This document shows, one piece after another, positions 49,059-59,708 of a stretch of 64,000 nucleotides of DNA. Position 1 is the first letter of the stretch; each line of letters begins with the position of its first letter. The translations under genes and the position numbers were made by a program. The stretch is from Cavia porcellus (taxonomy: Eukaryota > Chordata > Mammalia > Rodentia > Caviidae). The notes under the pieces are model-generated. The model ran no database searches. It saw only the letters and a program-made list of their open reading frames with translations, and was not told where the DNA came from. The DNA lies in NCBI RefSeq assembly GCF_034190915.1, contig NW_026947499.1, positions 2,603,950-2,667,949 on the forward strand, in the 5' to 3' direction.

Positions 49059-50415
49059 CATGACTGCCTGATGATATTGGGCACCTCCTGGACCCCAGAT
49101 AAACTAGCACTGAAATAATCATCACCACCGTTACAACCACTGTTCTCCTCAGCAGCACCGCCCTGATGAACCTGAGCTAAACCTGGAACTTCAAGTCTGC
49201 TTTCCATTTTCTCAGCCCCTGATTGCTTTCGCAGTTCAGATAGAAGTGAGAAAATGAGGCGGGTGCTCCCTGAGTTTCCCATCATGCATTTCTAAGCATC
49301 TCCTGTGGCTGATGGTGGGATTCTAGGACCGAATGAGCTATAGAGGTGGCTGGAAAGCCAAGTATCCTGACTTCTGTCTTTTGAGCAGATGTTGTCTGGT
49401 TTTGGCCCTTTGGGAGCAGCATGGTTTCAGCCATCGGCAGCGTGTTTGCTCAGTGCGGACCCTCTGTGGCCTGTGGGAGCTGCAGTGTAAGGGTTCACCA
49501 GTCTTCTAGGTTTGCAGGGGCGTTTCCAGGCTAGGTGCCCCTGGGCAGCTGTCAGTTGCCATTTGGACCCCAGAGGACAATCCTTCAGATCAGTGCTGCC
49601 TGGAAAATCTGGGGAAAGTGACTTTGGCAGTGTGGACAGTGGGTGAGGACTGGAAATTGACAGCATCTGTGGAGCGGACTTCTGTGTATACAGGAGGACA
49701 CTTTAGGAGACATCTGAAATAGAGGGAAAAGCAGCTCTTACACATGGGACAGGAACAGCGGCATGACAAATTCCCCATGGAGTGTGGGTGGTGGGACAGT
49801 CAGTGGGTGGCACCAAGTCTGTTGTGCCTTTCTGGCCAGTCAGGTAGAAGTGGAGTTAGCCACACAGCCTGGGAAAAGGCACATACAATTTTCTTTTTCA
49901 CTTTCCTCCTCTTTCCTACCATGAACACTACTGTGATGGCTGGAATCATTGCAGCTGTCTTGTGAGTAGTAGAAACCACCCACAGATAGCATAGCTTTTG
50001 GCTCAGGTGGGACTGAGCTTATAAACTAACACTTAAATTACCTCCTTCAGGAACTCTTGTGATGCTGCAAAAGCATACTGTTAATTGTTGATCAGAGTTT
50101 CTGCAGACAGAAGCACCTTATCAGACACAAAACAGCATCTTAATTTGCACGCACAGTGCTGTGATCTCAGGGAAGAGGGGACCAGGTTCCACCCTGTGGA
50201 AAATACCATTCCACCAGGGCTTCTCCTTACACTGATCCTGTGCTGAAAAGCTCAGTCTTTAATTTCTTAAAAGTCTCAGTTTTCATCATGAATTATATAA
50301 AAATATGTCAATAACAAGCGAGAAGCCACCCATCCTTCCAGAAAGAACCGCTGAAATGGCTTGCAGGACGGCCCTTCTACTGTGCCTCTTCAAAGGACAG
50401 CACAGTAGTATGTTA

Positions 50416-50418
<3 letters not shown>

Positions 50419-50453
<35 letters not shown>
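50419..50453. repeat. (CA)17 microsatellite
   Basis: Pure CA run. Confidence 0.95.
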
Positions 50454-50454
<1 letters not shown>

Positions 50455-51064
50455 GCACATGCACACAGTGATTTCCTTTCCCAACTACATATATAAAACC
50501 CAGGCTAAAGTCTTACATTTATTCACTATTTCGGTGAAATGCTCACTGACTAAAAGGAGAACTCAGCTTTGCTCAAAGCGTCTTCCCTCACATTTGCTGC
50601 CTGCTGTGTGAACTCACTCAGGGCCCTTGCTGGCTCCCACAAGCCAGCTGCTTCCCAGGGGTAGACGCACCTCCCCCTCTGTGTGGTCCCCGCAGTACGG
50701 GCACCTGCCTTGCCGATGGTGCCCAGGAGGAGGCTGCAGGGTCCCGGCCCAGGCGCCGCCTCCTGAAGGTGAGGTCCTCTCTCATGCTTGCTGGGTTGAA
50801 GCAGCACCAGGGCTCGAGTGCAAGGCAGGAAAAGTAACCCTGGCTCCAGCCCTGCTTTCCACTTCATCTCCTGGGGCTCCTTGTAGCCCAGGTGGTCACA
50901 ACTGATGTCGACTCTGTGCTCTATTTATTTAGGCCAAAACCAAACTTTAGGAGAGTGCAGGCCAAGGGACCCTGCTCTGTGCTGGGGTGCGGAGGCTCCG
51001 GGAGAGCTCCCCACCTCTGAAGCAGCCCAAGTGTGCAGTATTATTAGGTCAATCCAAAGCAGTC

Positions 51065-51175
51065 TGACAGATGCACACTGTGTACCTGCTGGTGATCAGA
51101 ACGGGGTACAGGGCTGTGAGGAAAACACGTGGAGCCCATCCTGGCTGAGCTTAATGTCTGGTGAAGAGAAATGAC
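51065..51175 (+). mobile_element. Possible L2/MIR-class remnant
   Basis: cactgtgtacctgctggtga, acagggctgtgaggaaaaca and ctgagcttaatgtctggtga resemble a common ancient LINE2-class segment. Confidence 0.4.
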
Positions 51176-53333
51176 AGCAGCGGCAGCAGCTGTGACAGCA
51201 ACACAGTAAATCCATAAGACCTTGGTGTCTTCTGGATAAGACCACAGTAAATCCATAAGACCTTCACGTCATGTCTGCTACATCAGAAACGTAAAGCGGA
51301 GAAGAGAGCGTGCATGAGCAGGTGCTGCTGGAGGACAAGGTCTGCTGATCAGGGAGAGAAGGGGGACAGGGTCCCAGGCAGGTGTTGCACATTACAGGGT
51401 GCAGCGAGGAGCTGGGGGTGGGGGTCCCCCCCACCCAGTGGAGCCAGCAGTAGTGGAGAGAAGCACAAGATGCTCCCAGAGAGAGGAGCAGACTTTTGTT
51501 GATTTGCTGTGGGCTGGAGCCTGCTGAGTCTCGCTGCTCAGGGCCACAGTTCCAGAGATGTTTCTTCTTGTGGAGCAGGACTTAGACCATCATGTGGCCA
51601 CCACGGACTTGTCCTGCAGGATGCTGGAGTTTTGTGCAGGTGACTGCATGCTTCTGGGCAAAGCACCCCGAGTGGGATCTAGGCCTGATGGCAGGGTCCA
51701 AGGACTTTACATGCTTGGGATTTGGTGGCTTCTGGGAATGCACCAGTGCTGGGGCAGAGAACAGGGTAGACAGAAGAGAAAGAAATCACAGAGTAGCTCT
51801 CACAGGAAATAGGCTTGCACTGTGCTCTTGTAAGAAACATTTTAAAATGGCCAACGTGTCCACCTGCATTGGGCAGGAGAATCAGGCCCAGGGTTAAAAC
51901 AAAAGGGGAAGATGTCATATAGAAACAGAGATGCAGACCCTTCTCCCAGGTAGGCGCCCTTCGGATCTCAGTGAAACTCCACGTTCTTAGCCGATTTGGC
52001 CTTCTGGTCATTGGGAACTAACCAGACAACTGTGCCCATAACTGACACTTCAGAGGTGGAACCCACAGCAAGGCCAGGGGAGACTGAGTCACACACGGGA
52101 CCAGTGTCCAAAATCTGAGACCTTTCACATGACTAATCGTCAAGTCCACAGGATTTCTCAGGGTAGCAGTCTCTCATTCCTGCAAACTCGCCGCTTGTGT
52201 GTCTCATCAGAGTGGGTTGAAGTGTGCCAGGAAGAGCAGTGAGTGTCCTCTGCCCAGGGGCTTATGTTGCGGTCCTGCTGCTGTCCCACCACGTTGGCCC
52301 CTGACGGTCTCATTGAGAGAAGGCTTGCTTTCAGCCACCATCTGACCACAGACCGGAAGGTGAAGGCTCCTTTCCGAGGTGAGGGAACTGAGTGCTCTTA
52401 GAGCAGAGTCCCAGCCAGTGCCCCTGTGCTCCCGCAGCTCAGGCCTGGGCTCATCAGGCAGAGCTGCCCCCCTGCCCCCTGCTGAGCACCCATCCCTCAG
52501 TTCTGCTGCTGGGCATCTCCTCTGGGATGCTGCAGACTATCCCTGCTTGGGCCTCTGAACTGCCAGCCCAGGTGACATGAGCAGTACACTATCCAGGATC
52601 TGGGGGATCTGTGGAGAGAACCCAGGGGCAGATCCTGCCCAGGAGCCGGCACCAGTGCTAAGCACACCCCCATGCTGGATTCTCAGCTCCTCTCTAGCTC
52701 ATTTTCCTCTATCTCTCAGGCTTCCTGGAGTAAAGTATCTGGGCTCACACTCCCTGTGGGGCCCAAGTGCTGCCTGTTGGAAGACGCAGAGGCATCTCAG
52801 TTCCTCATCCATCTCCTGATGGCTCAGTGGTGGAGGAGGGGCTGCAGTGGAGAGCAGGGAGCTGGGGTGGGACGGTGGACTGGACCACCTGTCCCCAAGG
52901 GAACCTCAATGGTGAGTGTCACTGGCTCCTGACAGGGGGACTTGGCACATGGTTCAGGCCTGAGGGCTCTGAGGGGCGGGTGCCCTGGTGCAGGACACAG
53001 ACCCAGTTGTGTAGACTGAGGGTGATTCTGTGAAAATAACTGGACAGCAGAGAGCCAGGGCCGGGAAGGACCAGGACACAGAGCTGAACACAAGCTGACT
53101 AGTCCTGCAGCAGCCAGGAGTTGGGGTGAAGGCGGAGAGCGCTGGGTGCTGAGCGGATGTTCAGAGGAGTGAACCAGAATCCCGAGAGCTCCCTGACAGG
53201 GTCCCGAGTGGGGATCCACACAGAGTGTGGCTGAACACGGCAGGGGCTGGAGGGAGGATGCAGACACGAGAGTCGGTAGGAGCAAAGATGGATCATGTGC
53301 AGGTGGTGTGTTTAACTGATCACATCTAGGTAA

Positions 53334-53456
53334 TCTGTGTGTGTGTGTGTGTGTTCCTCTCTCTCTGTCTCTTCCTCTCTCAGTCTCTGTCTCTGTGTCT
53401 CTGTCTGTGTCTGTCTGTGTCTGTCTGTCTGTCTGTCTCTCTCGCTCTCTCTCTTC
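53334..53456. repeat. Compound (GT)n / (TCTG)n / (TC)n microsatellite
   Basis: GT run at about 53334-53354, then CT/TCTG mixtures to 53456, continuous with the tail of the minus-strand SINE. An apparent ORF on the minus strand here is low complexity. Confidence 0.9.
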
Positions 53457-53622
53457 TGTGGTACTAGGGATTTGATCCAGTTCTTTCCACCTGGGATACA
53501 TCTGCATCCCTTAAAGTGTTCTTGATCTTGATACATTTCCCATCCTGACCTCCAGCTTCCTGCCACGTTCCTGCCTCAGCCTCCACCTCTCTCCTTACAG
53601 GCCTGTAACACCGTGCCTGAAC
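53457..53622 (-). mobile_element. Composite B1+ID SINE
   Basis: On + it reads tggtactagggatttgatcc (ID end, reverse complement), then a B1 part with ctgcctcagcctccacc and ggcctgtaacaccgtgcctg. The adjoining 53334-53456 simple repeat is its expanded tail. Confidence 0.65.
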
Positions 53623-53994
53623 TCGAATTCTCTTTTTCTGTGTCACTTTATTGCTTTACAGAACTCGCACTATCTCCACCCCATGTTTGGATAAGCTACC
53701 GTTTGTTGCATTTGTCCTTGGAATACAGACGCAAGCAGACATCCCATCTGTGGGCCTGCACAGGGGAACATATGTCTGTACATGTGAACGTGTACACATG
53801 ACTGTGTACATATGGGAGTGTGTACATTTATACCATGGTTATTTGACTCGGTGCCAAGAAAGAAAGAATTCCAGCGGCACTGTAGAGCCTGAGTGGCTGT
53901 ACTGCTGGTTCTGTAAAGCTGTAAGACAACATGGAAAAAAGATGTCATGTGATTTCCCCAAAAACTATTATAGAATTATATATGTGCGTATTTT

Positions 53995-54009
53995 AAAAGC
54001 CAATTGCAG
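53995..54009 (+). repeat. Target-site duplication, 5' side of L1 copy 2
   Basis: aaaagccaattgcag preceded by tatttt, repeated exactly at 60773-60787. It fixes the element's 5' end at 54010. Confidence 0.95.
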
Positions 54010-54480
54010 GCACCTCGGCCCGTACCCAGCCGCGCCTGGCCGTCGGTGTGCGGAGGAGGAGCTGCGCGGATCCGGAGAGCCTGCAGAGGCCCCTTCCTTT
54101 GTCTGGAGGAGGAGGGGTCCCGGGTTCCTGGGGCACCTCGGCCCGTACCCAGCCGCGCCTGGCCATCGGTGTGCGGAGGAGGAGCTGCGCGGATCCGGAG
54201 CCGCCTGCAGAGGCCCCTTCCTTTGTCTGGAGGAGGAGGGGTCCCGGGTTCCTGAGGAACCTCGGCCTGTGCCCAGCCGCGCCTGGCCATCAGTGTGCGG
54301 AGGAGGAGCTGCGCGGATCCGGAGCCACCTGCAGAGGCCCCTTCCTTTGTCTGGAGGAGGAGGGGTCCCGGGTTCCTGAGGCACCTCGGCCTGAGCCCAG
54401 CCACGCATAGCCATCTGCGTGCAGAGGAGGAGCGGGGTAGATCCGGAGTGCCCGCAGGAGGCCCTTCCTTTGTCTGGAGG
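54010..54480 (+). promoter_or_regulatory. L1 copy 2 promoter: 3.8 tandem ~124-bp monomers
   Basis: Units begin gcacctcggcc (or a close variant) at 54010 (123 bp), 54133 (124 bp), 54257 (124 bp) and 54381 (partial, about 100 bp, more diverged). They are CpG-rich, each with ccgcgcctggcc, gaggaggagctgcgcggatc and gtctggaggagg blocks. Only the central part (cctggcc through gaggaggagctg to the gatc region) resembles the copy 1 monomer. The first three units are very similar to each other, which fits recent array amplification. The promoter role is inferred by analogy with mouse L1 monomers. Confidence 0.85.
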
Positions 54481-54796
54481 TTTGTGGATATCTCTGCAAG
54501 CAGGGAGGGATCACAGGCTCCTGAGGCACTGCGGTCTGTGGTGAGTACCCTAACCCGGCTGCGATCCAAGAGCTGTGGATCTACCAAGGGGCAGGTGGGC
54601 GCACAGTGTCCCTGAGGCCCAGCTGGTCTGGAACCGCGGAGTTCTGAACAAGCAGAGAAGGGCCATTGGTTCTGCAGGCCCAATGGCCTGGGGTAGAGTG
54701 GTGCCAGAGTCTCAGTAGCTGCAAACATAGAAGGGGATTTTCAACAGATCCTGAGGAGGCTTTCAAATAACACTTGAAACACAGAAATATAGGAAA
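54481..54796 (+). promoter_or_regulatory. L1 copy 2 non-repeated 5' UTR
   Basis: Alignable with 29128-29462 of copy 1. It carries the same strong splice donor (ctgtg/gtgagt, GT at 54541-54542). It also holds the first part of a 250-codon antisense ORF starting at 54728 and running through the monomers into the left flank, ending at 53976. Confidence 0.8.
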
Positions 54797-55849
54797 ATGA
54801 CAAAACGAAAGACCAAATTACAACCTCAAACCTCCAGCCCATCTCAGGAAACCCTAGGAGAAGTGTATTTAGAAGAAAATATATCCCATCCTCCTCATAT
54901 ATTAGACACAATAGCTACTGAAGTTGACAAGCAACTCCAGGAAGCTTTAAAGAAATTCAAACTCGAAATAATTTCCCAGATAAAAGAAGAAATGATAAAA
55001 GAAATGAAAGAGATTCTAAATATATCTAAAGAAAACACAGATAAAAAATTGGAGGAATTAAACAAAAAGATAGAATCCCTAGACGAGCAATATAAGAAAC
55101 AAACAGAATACATAATGCAGATGCACAGAGATATACAGGAAATAAAAAACTCCACTGAAAGTTGTAAAAACCGCCTTAATGAAAGTGAAGATAGAATTTC
55201 AGACCTTGAAGACAGGATTGCAGCAAGTGAACAGGAAAGGAAAGATCTTTTAAAAATAACAAGGAATCAGGAAACAACAATTCAACAACTGCAAGATGAT
55301 GCAAAGAAGAATAACATAAGAATGATAGGGATTAATGAAAAAGAAGGAGACAACATAAAGGATATCAAGAGGATATTTAGAGAAGCAATAGCTGAAAACT
55401 TCCCAAGCATGAGATCAGAAACTGACATCAGGATCAGTGAAGCATATAGAACTCCAAATAGTCATAACCAAAATAAAACTACACCCAGACATATAATAAT
55501 CACCATCCCAGAAATCCAACACAAGAATAGATTATTAAAAGCTGTCAGAGAGAAAAGACAGATCACTTATAAAGGAAAACCTATCAGAATCACAGCAGAC
55601 TTCTCATCACAAACAATAAAGTCAAGAAGAGCATGGAGTGAAGTATTCCAGATCCTAAAGCAAAATGATTTCCAACCTAGACTGATATATCCTGCAAAAC
55701 TATCATTTAAAATAGATGGTGAAATACGATACTTCCATGACAAAGAACAGCTGAAAAACTTCATGAACACCAAACCAACCCTGCAAAAAATATTGAAAGG
55801 CAGTTTAGATACACAAAGGAAAAAACCACTAAGCAAAGCAAATAATTAA
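54797..55849 (+). CDS. ORF1: L1 ORF1 protein (RNA-binding chaperone), intact copy
   Basis: A 350-residue, uninterrupted ORF1. The family product is a cytoplasmic trimeric RNA-binding protein that coats L1 RNA and has chaperone activity needed for retrotransposition. The basic N terminus starts MTKRKTK. Residues about 37-168 are a charged, heptad-rich coiled coil. An RRM-like domain starts near residue 172 (NNIRMIGIN) and includes RTPNSHNQ and PRHIIITIP. The C-terminal domain includes GKPIRITADFS, RRAW and YPAKLSF. Length is close to the roughly 340 residues usual for mammalian ORF1. The ATG is chosen because it opens the frame and aligns with the native start of copy 1. ORF2 begins 19 bp downstream in another frame. 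Expression would depend on the upstream monomers. This is the only intact protein-coding gene seen in the window. Confidence 0.95.
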   Translation: MTKRKTKLQPQTSSPSQETLGEVYLEENISHPPHILDTIATEVDKQLQEALKKFKLEIISQIKEEMIKEMKEILNISKENTDKKLEELNKKIESLDEQYKKQTEYIMQMHRDIQEIKNSTESCKNRLNESEDRISDLEDRIAASEQERKDLLKITRNQETTIQQLQDDAKKNNIRMIGINEKEGDNIKDIKRIFREAIAENFPSMRSETDIRISEAYRTPNSHNQNKTTPRHIIITIPEIQHKNRLLKAVREKRQITYKGKPIRITADFSSQTIKSRRAWSEVFQILKQNDFQPRLIYPAKLSFKIDGEIRYFHDKEQLKNFMNTKPTLQKILKGSLDTQRKKPLSKANN

Positions 55850-55868
55850 ACAGAACAGAAAGATAAAG

Positions 55869-58800
55869 ATGTAACAGCAGAGAGATAAGAATCCTACAAT
55901 TAAACAACATTTAACAGTAATAACCATTAATGTAAATGGTCTCAATGCACCAATCAAAAGAAACAGACTAGCAGAATGGATCAAGAAACAAAATCCAACC
56001 ATATGCTGTTTACAGGAAACCCATCTAACCCAGAAGGATACTCACAGACTGAAAGTCAAAGGATGGAAAACAATTCTTCATGCAGCAGGAATCCAAAAAA
56101 AGGCAGGAGTAGCCATTCTGTTTGCAGACAACGTGAACTTTAAACCAACAATGACCATAAAGGACAAAGAAGGTCACTACATACTCGTAAGGGGAAAACT
56201 CCAAGAGGAAGAGATAACTATCTTAAATATATACGCACCAAACTCCAGAGCGCCCAGTTATATAAAACAATTATTAACAGAAATGAAAACTCAAATTATC
56301 AGTAACACAATTGTAACGGGAGACCTTAATACGCCATTGACACCAAGGGACAGATCGACCAGACAGAAAATGAGTAAAGAAATAACAGAACTGAATCATA
56401 CCTGTGAACAAATGGGTTTGATAGACATATACAGAATGTTCCACCCAACAACATCAGAATACACATTCTTCTCTGCAGTACATGGATCATTTTCTAAAAT
56501 AGACCATATATTAGCTCATAGAGCATATTTAAACAAGTGCAAAAGAGCTGAAATCATCCCTTGCATGTTATCGGATCACAGCGCTCTGAAATTAGAAATT
56601 AATGATAAAAGATACTGCAAAAATCCCACAAACACATGGAAACTGAATAACACACTCTTGAGTAATCAGTGGGTCACAGAAGAAATTAAAGAAGAAATCA
56701 AACAATACCTAAAAGAAAATGAAAATGCAGATACAACTTACCGGAATCTGTGGGATACAATGAAAGCCGTTCTGAGAGGAAAATTTATTGCACTGAGTTC
56801 CCACATCAGGAAAACAGAACGAATACAAATAAATAACTTGATGCTACACCTCAAACAGCTAGAAAAGGAAGAGCAAGTCAAGCCCAAAGCCAAAAGAAGA
56901 GAGGAAATTATAAAAATCAGAGCAGAAATCAATGCAATAGAGACTAAGAAAACAATCCAAAGGATCAACAAATCAAAGAGTTGGTTCTTTGAAAGAATAA
57001 ATAAAATCGATAAGCCCCTAGCCAACCTTATTAAAAAAAGGGAAGAAAAAGCTCAAATTCATGCAATAAGAAATGAAAAAGGAGAAGTCACTACAGACCA
57101 AATAGAAATACAGAAGATCATCAACACCTATTTTGAAAACCTCTACTCTCAAAAGTTTGATAACACAGAAGAAATAGACAGTTTCTTAGAAGCATATGAA
57201 GTGCCAAAGCTAGATCAAGAGGATGTAAAACTGTTGAATAACTCAATCTCGGTTACTGAAATTGAAAATGTAATTAAGTCCTTACCCACCAAGAAGAGCC
57301 CAGGCCCAGATGGATTCACTGCAGAATTCTACAAGAAATACAAAGAAGACCTAATGCCGACACTCCTCAAACTATTCAATGAAATTGAAAGGGAAGCAAT
57401 CCTGCCTAAGTCATTCCTGGAAGCAAATATCACTCTAGTACCAAAACCTGAGAAAGACCCAACTAAAAAAGAGAACTATAGACCGATCTCCCTAATGAAC
57501 ACAGATGCAAAAATCCTCAATAAAATATTGGCAAATAGGATCCAGCAAATCATCAAGAAGATTATACACCATGACCAAGTGGGATTCATCCCAGGAATGC
57601 AAGGATGGTTCAATATACGCAAATCAATAAATGTAATTCACCATATCAATAAAGCCAAAAATAAGAATCACATGATCATTTCTATAGATGCAGAAAAAGC
57701 CTTCGATAAGGTCCAACATTTATTCATGATAAAAACTCTACAGAAAATTGGAATAGATGGTCTTTACCTCAATATAATAAAGGCCATTTATGACAAACCA
57801 ACAGCCAGCATCATACTAAATGGCCAAAAATTGAAAGCCTTTACTTTAAAATCAGGCACAAGACAAGGATGTCCTTTATCACCACTCCTATTTCATATAG
57901 TACTGGAAGTACTAGCCAGAGCAATTAGGCAAGAAAGAGAAATAAAAGGGGTAAAGATAGGAAAAGAAGAAGTTAAGTTGTCATTGTTTGCAGATGACAT
58001 GATACTCTACATAGAAGACCCCCTAAGCTCCATTGAAAGACTCTTAGATACAATAAATAAATTCAGTAATGTGGCTGGATACAAAATCAATACTCAGAAA
58101 TCAATAGCATTCCTATACACAAACAACAAAACCACAGAGAGGGAAATAAGGGAAACTGGACTATTCACATTAGCAAGCAAAAAAATGAAATATTTAGGAA
58201 TTACTCTTACGAAAGAAGTGAAAGACTTATACAGTGAAAACTATATTACACTGAAAAAGGAAATTGAAGATGATCTCAGAAAATGGAAAGACATCCCTTG
58301 CTCATGGATAGGAAGAACAAACATTGTGAAGATGGCCATTCTCCCAAAACTCTTATACAGATTCAATGCAATCCCAATAGAAATACCATCAACATACCTT
58401 ATAGATCTAGAGAAATCACTCCTAAATTTCATCTGGAACCAGAAGAGACCTAGAATCGCAAAAGCAATTCTAAGCAGCAAAGACAAAGCAGGAGGCATCA
58501 CAATCCCTGACTTGAAATTATACTACAAAGCAACAGTAGTAAAATCAACATGGTATTGGAATCAAAACAGAGCTGAAGATCAATGGAATAGATTAGAAGA
58601 TACAACCACAACTACAAACACACTCAACCACCTTATCTTCGATAAAGGAGCCAAGCAGGTTCACTGGAAGAACGACAGTCTCTTTAATAAATGGTGCTGG
58701 AAAAACTGGCTCTCCATTTGCCAAAAACTAAAGCTAGACCCATGTCTATCACCATGTACTAAATTAAAATCTAAATGGGTCAAAGATCTGAATATTAAAA

Positions 58801-59708
58801 CAGAAACGCTAAATCTATTGGAAGACAAATTGGGTAGAAACCTTGGAGACATAGGAGTAGGTAGAGAATTCATGAATAGGACTCAAACTGCACGGGAAAT
58901 ACTTCCCAGAATCAATAACTGGGACCACTTCTTATTAAAAAGTTTTTGCATGTCAAAAGAAATCTCCAGCATAGTGAAAAGAAAACCCACAAACTGGGAA
59001 ACGATTTTAGTGAACTCTCTCTCAGACAAGGGACTCTTGTCTAAAACATATAAAGAATTAAAAAAACTCAGACCTTCAAAATTCAAAGATCCAATCCAAA
59101 AATGGGCATCTGAGATGAATACGCAATTCTCAGATGAAGAAATGCAAATGGCAAATAAATACATGAAAAAATGCTCATCATCATTGGTCATTAGAGAAAT
59201 GCAAATTAAAACCACACTGAGATACCATCTCACTCCTGAAAGAATGGCCAGGATCAAGAAAACCAACAACAACAAATGCTGGAGAGGCTGTGGGGAAAAA
59301 GGAACTCTCCTGCACTGTTGGTGGGAGTGTAGACTGGTACAGCCTTTGTGGAGATCTGTCTAGAGGTTTCTCAAAAAGTTGGGACTGGAAATCCCATTTA
59401 TTCCAGCTATTCCACTTCTAGGCATATTCCCAGAAGAACTGAAAGCATCATACCACAGGGATATATGTGCACCTATGTTTATAGCAGCACAATTTGTAAT
59501 CGCCAGATCTTGGAAACAACCCAAGTGTCCATCAACTGAGGAATGGATAAAAAAGTTGTGGTATTTCTATACAATGGAGTATTATTCAGCTATAAAGAAG
59601 GATTGCATTGAGATATTTATCAATAAATGGGCGCAGCTTGAGACCATACTCATAAGTGAAATAAATCAATCTCGCATGTATGAATACCGAATAGTTTCCC
59701 TAATGTAA
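55869..59708 (+). pseudogene. ORF2: L1 ORF2 (endonuclease/reverse transcriptase), copy 2, stops at codons 2 and 1165
   Basis: Spans 1280 codons including the stop, one more than copy 1 because of an extra AAC near 59270. The ATG at 55869-55871 is followed directly by TAA (copy 1 has CAA). After that the frame is open without interruption to TAG at 59361-59363 (codon 1165; copy 1 has TGG). The first in-frame ATG after codon 2 is codon 95 (56151), beyond the endonuclease residues N21 and E50. The endonuclease blocks, [11 protein letters not shown] (D607) and FADD (707-710) are all present. So is the C-x3-C-x7-H-x4-C motif just before the TAG. The last 115 codons remain open after the TAG. In the RT block PLSPLLFN the final N is H here (LLFH). 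Mammalian ORF2 can be translated by unconventional, largely AUG-independent re-initiation, so the codon 2 stop may not be fully disabling. Confidence 0.96.

Larger units (their letters stand above)
49059..53333. other. Intergenic, mostly unrecognised
   Basis: Holds a (CA)17 and one weak L2-like remnant. The 227-codon minus-strand ORF (52824-53507) runs partly through a simple repeat and is not credible. Confidence 0.5.

Noticed and set aside
52824..53507. 227-codon minus-strand ORF
   Set aside because: Its first part is translated from the GT/TCTG simple repeat and the rest has no recognisable feature.
28357..54009. Shared aaaagcc in the two L1 target duplications
   Set aside because: Seven bases in A-rich L1 target sites are expected by chance; it does not indicate linked insertions.
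54010..54480. CpG island of a host gene
   Set aside because: The CpG-rich segment is the tandem-monomer array of L1 copy 2 and lies inside its target-site duplications.
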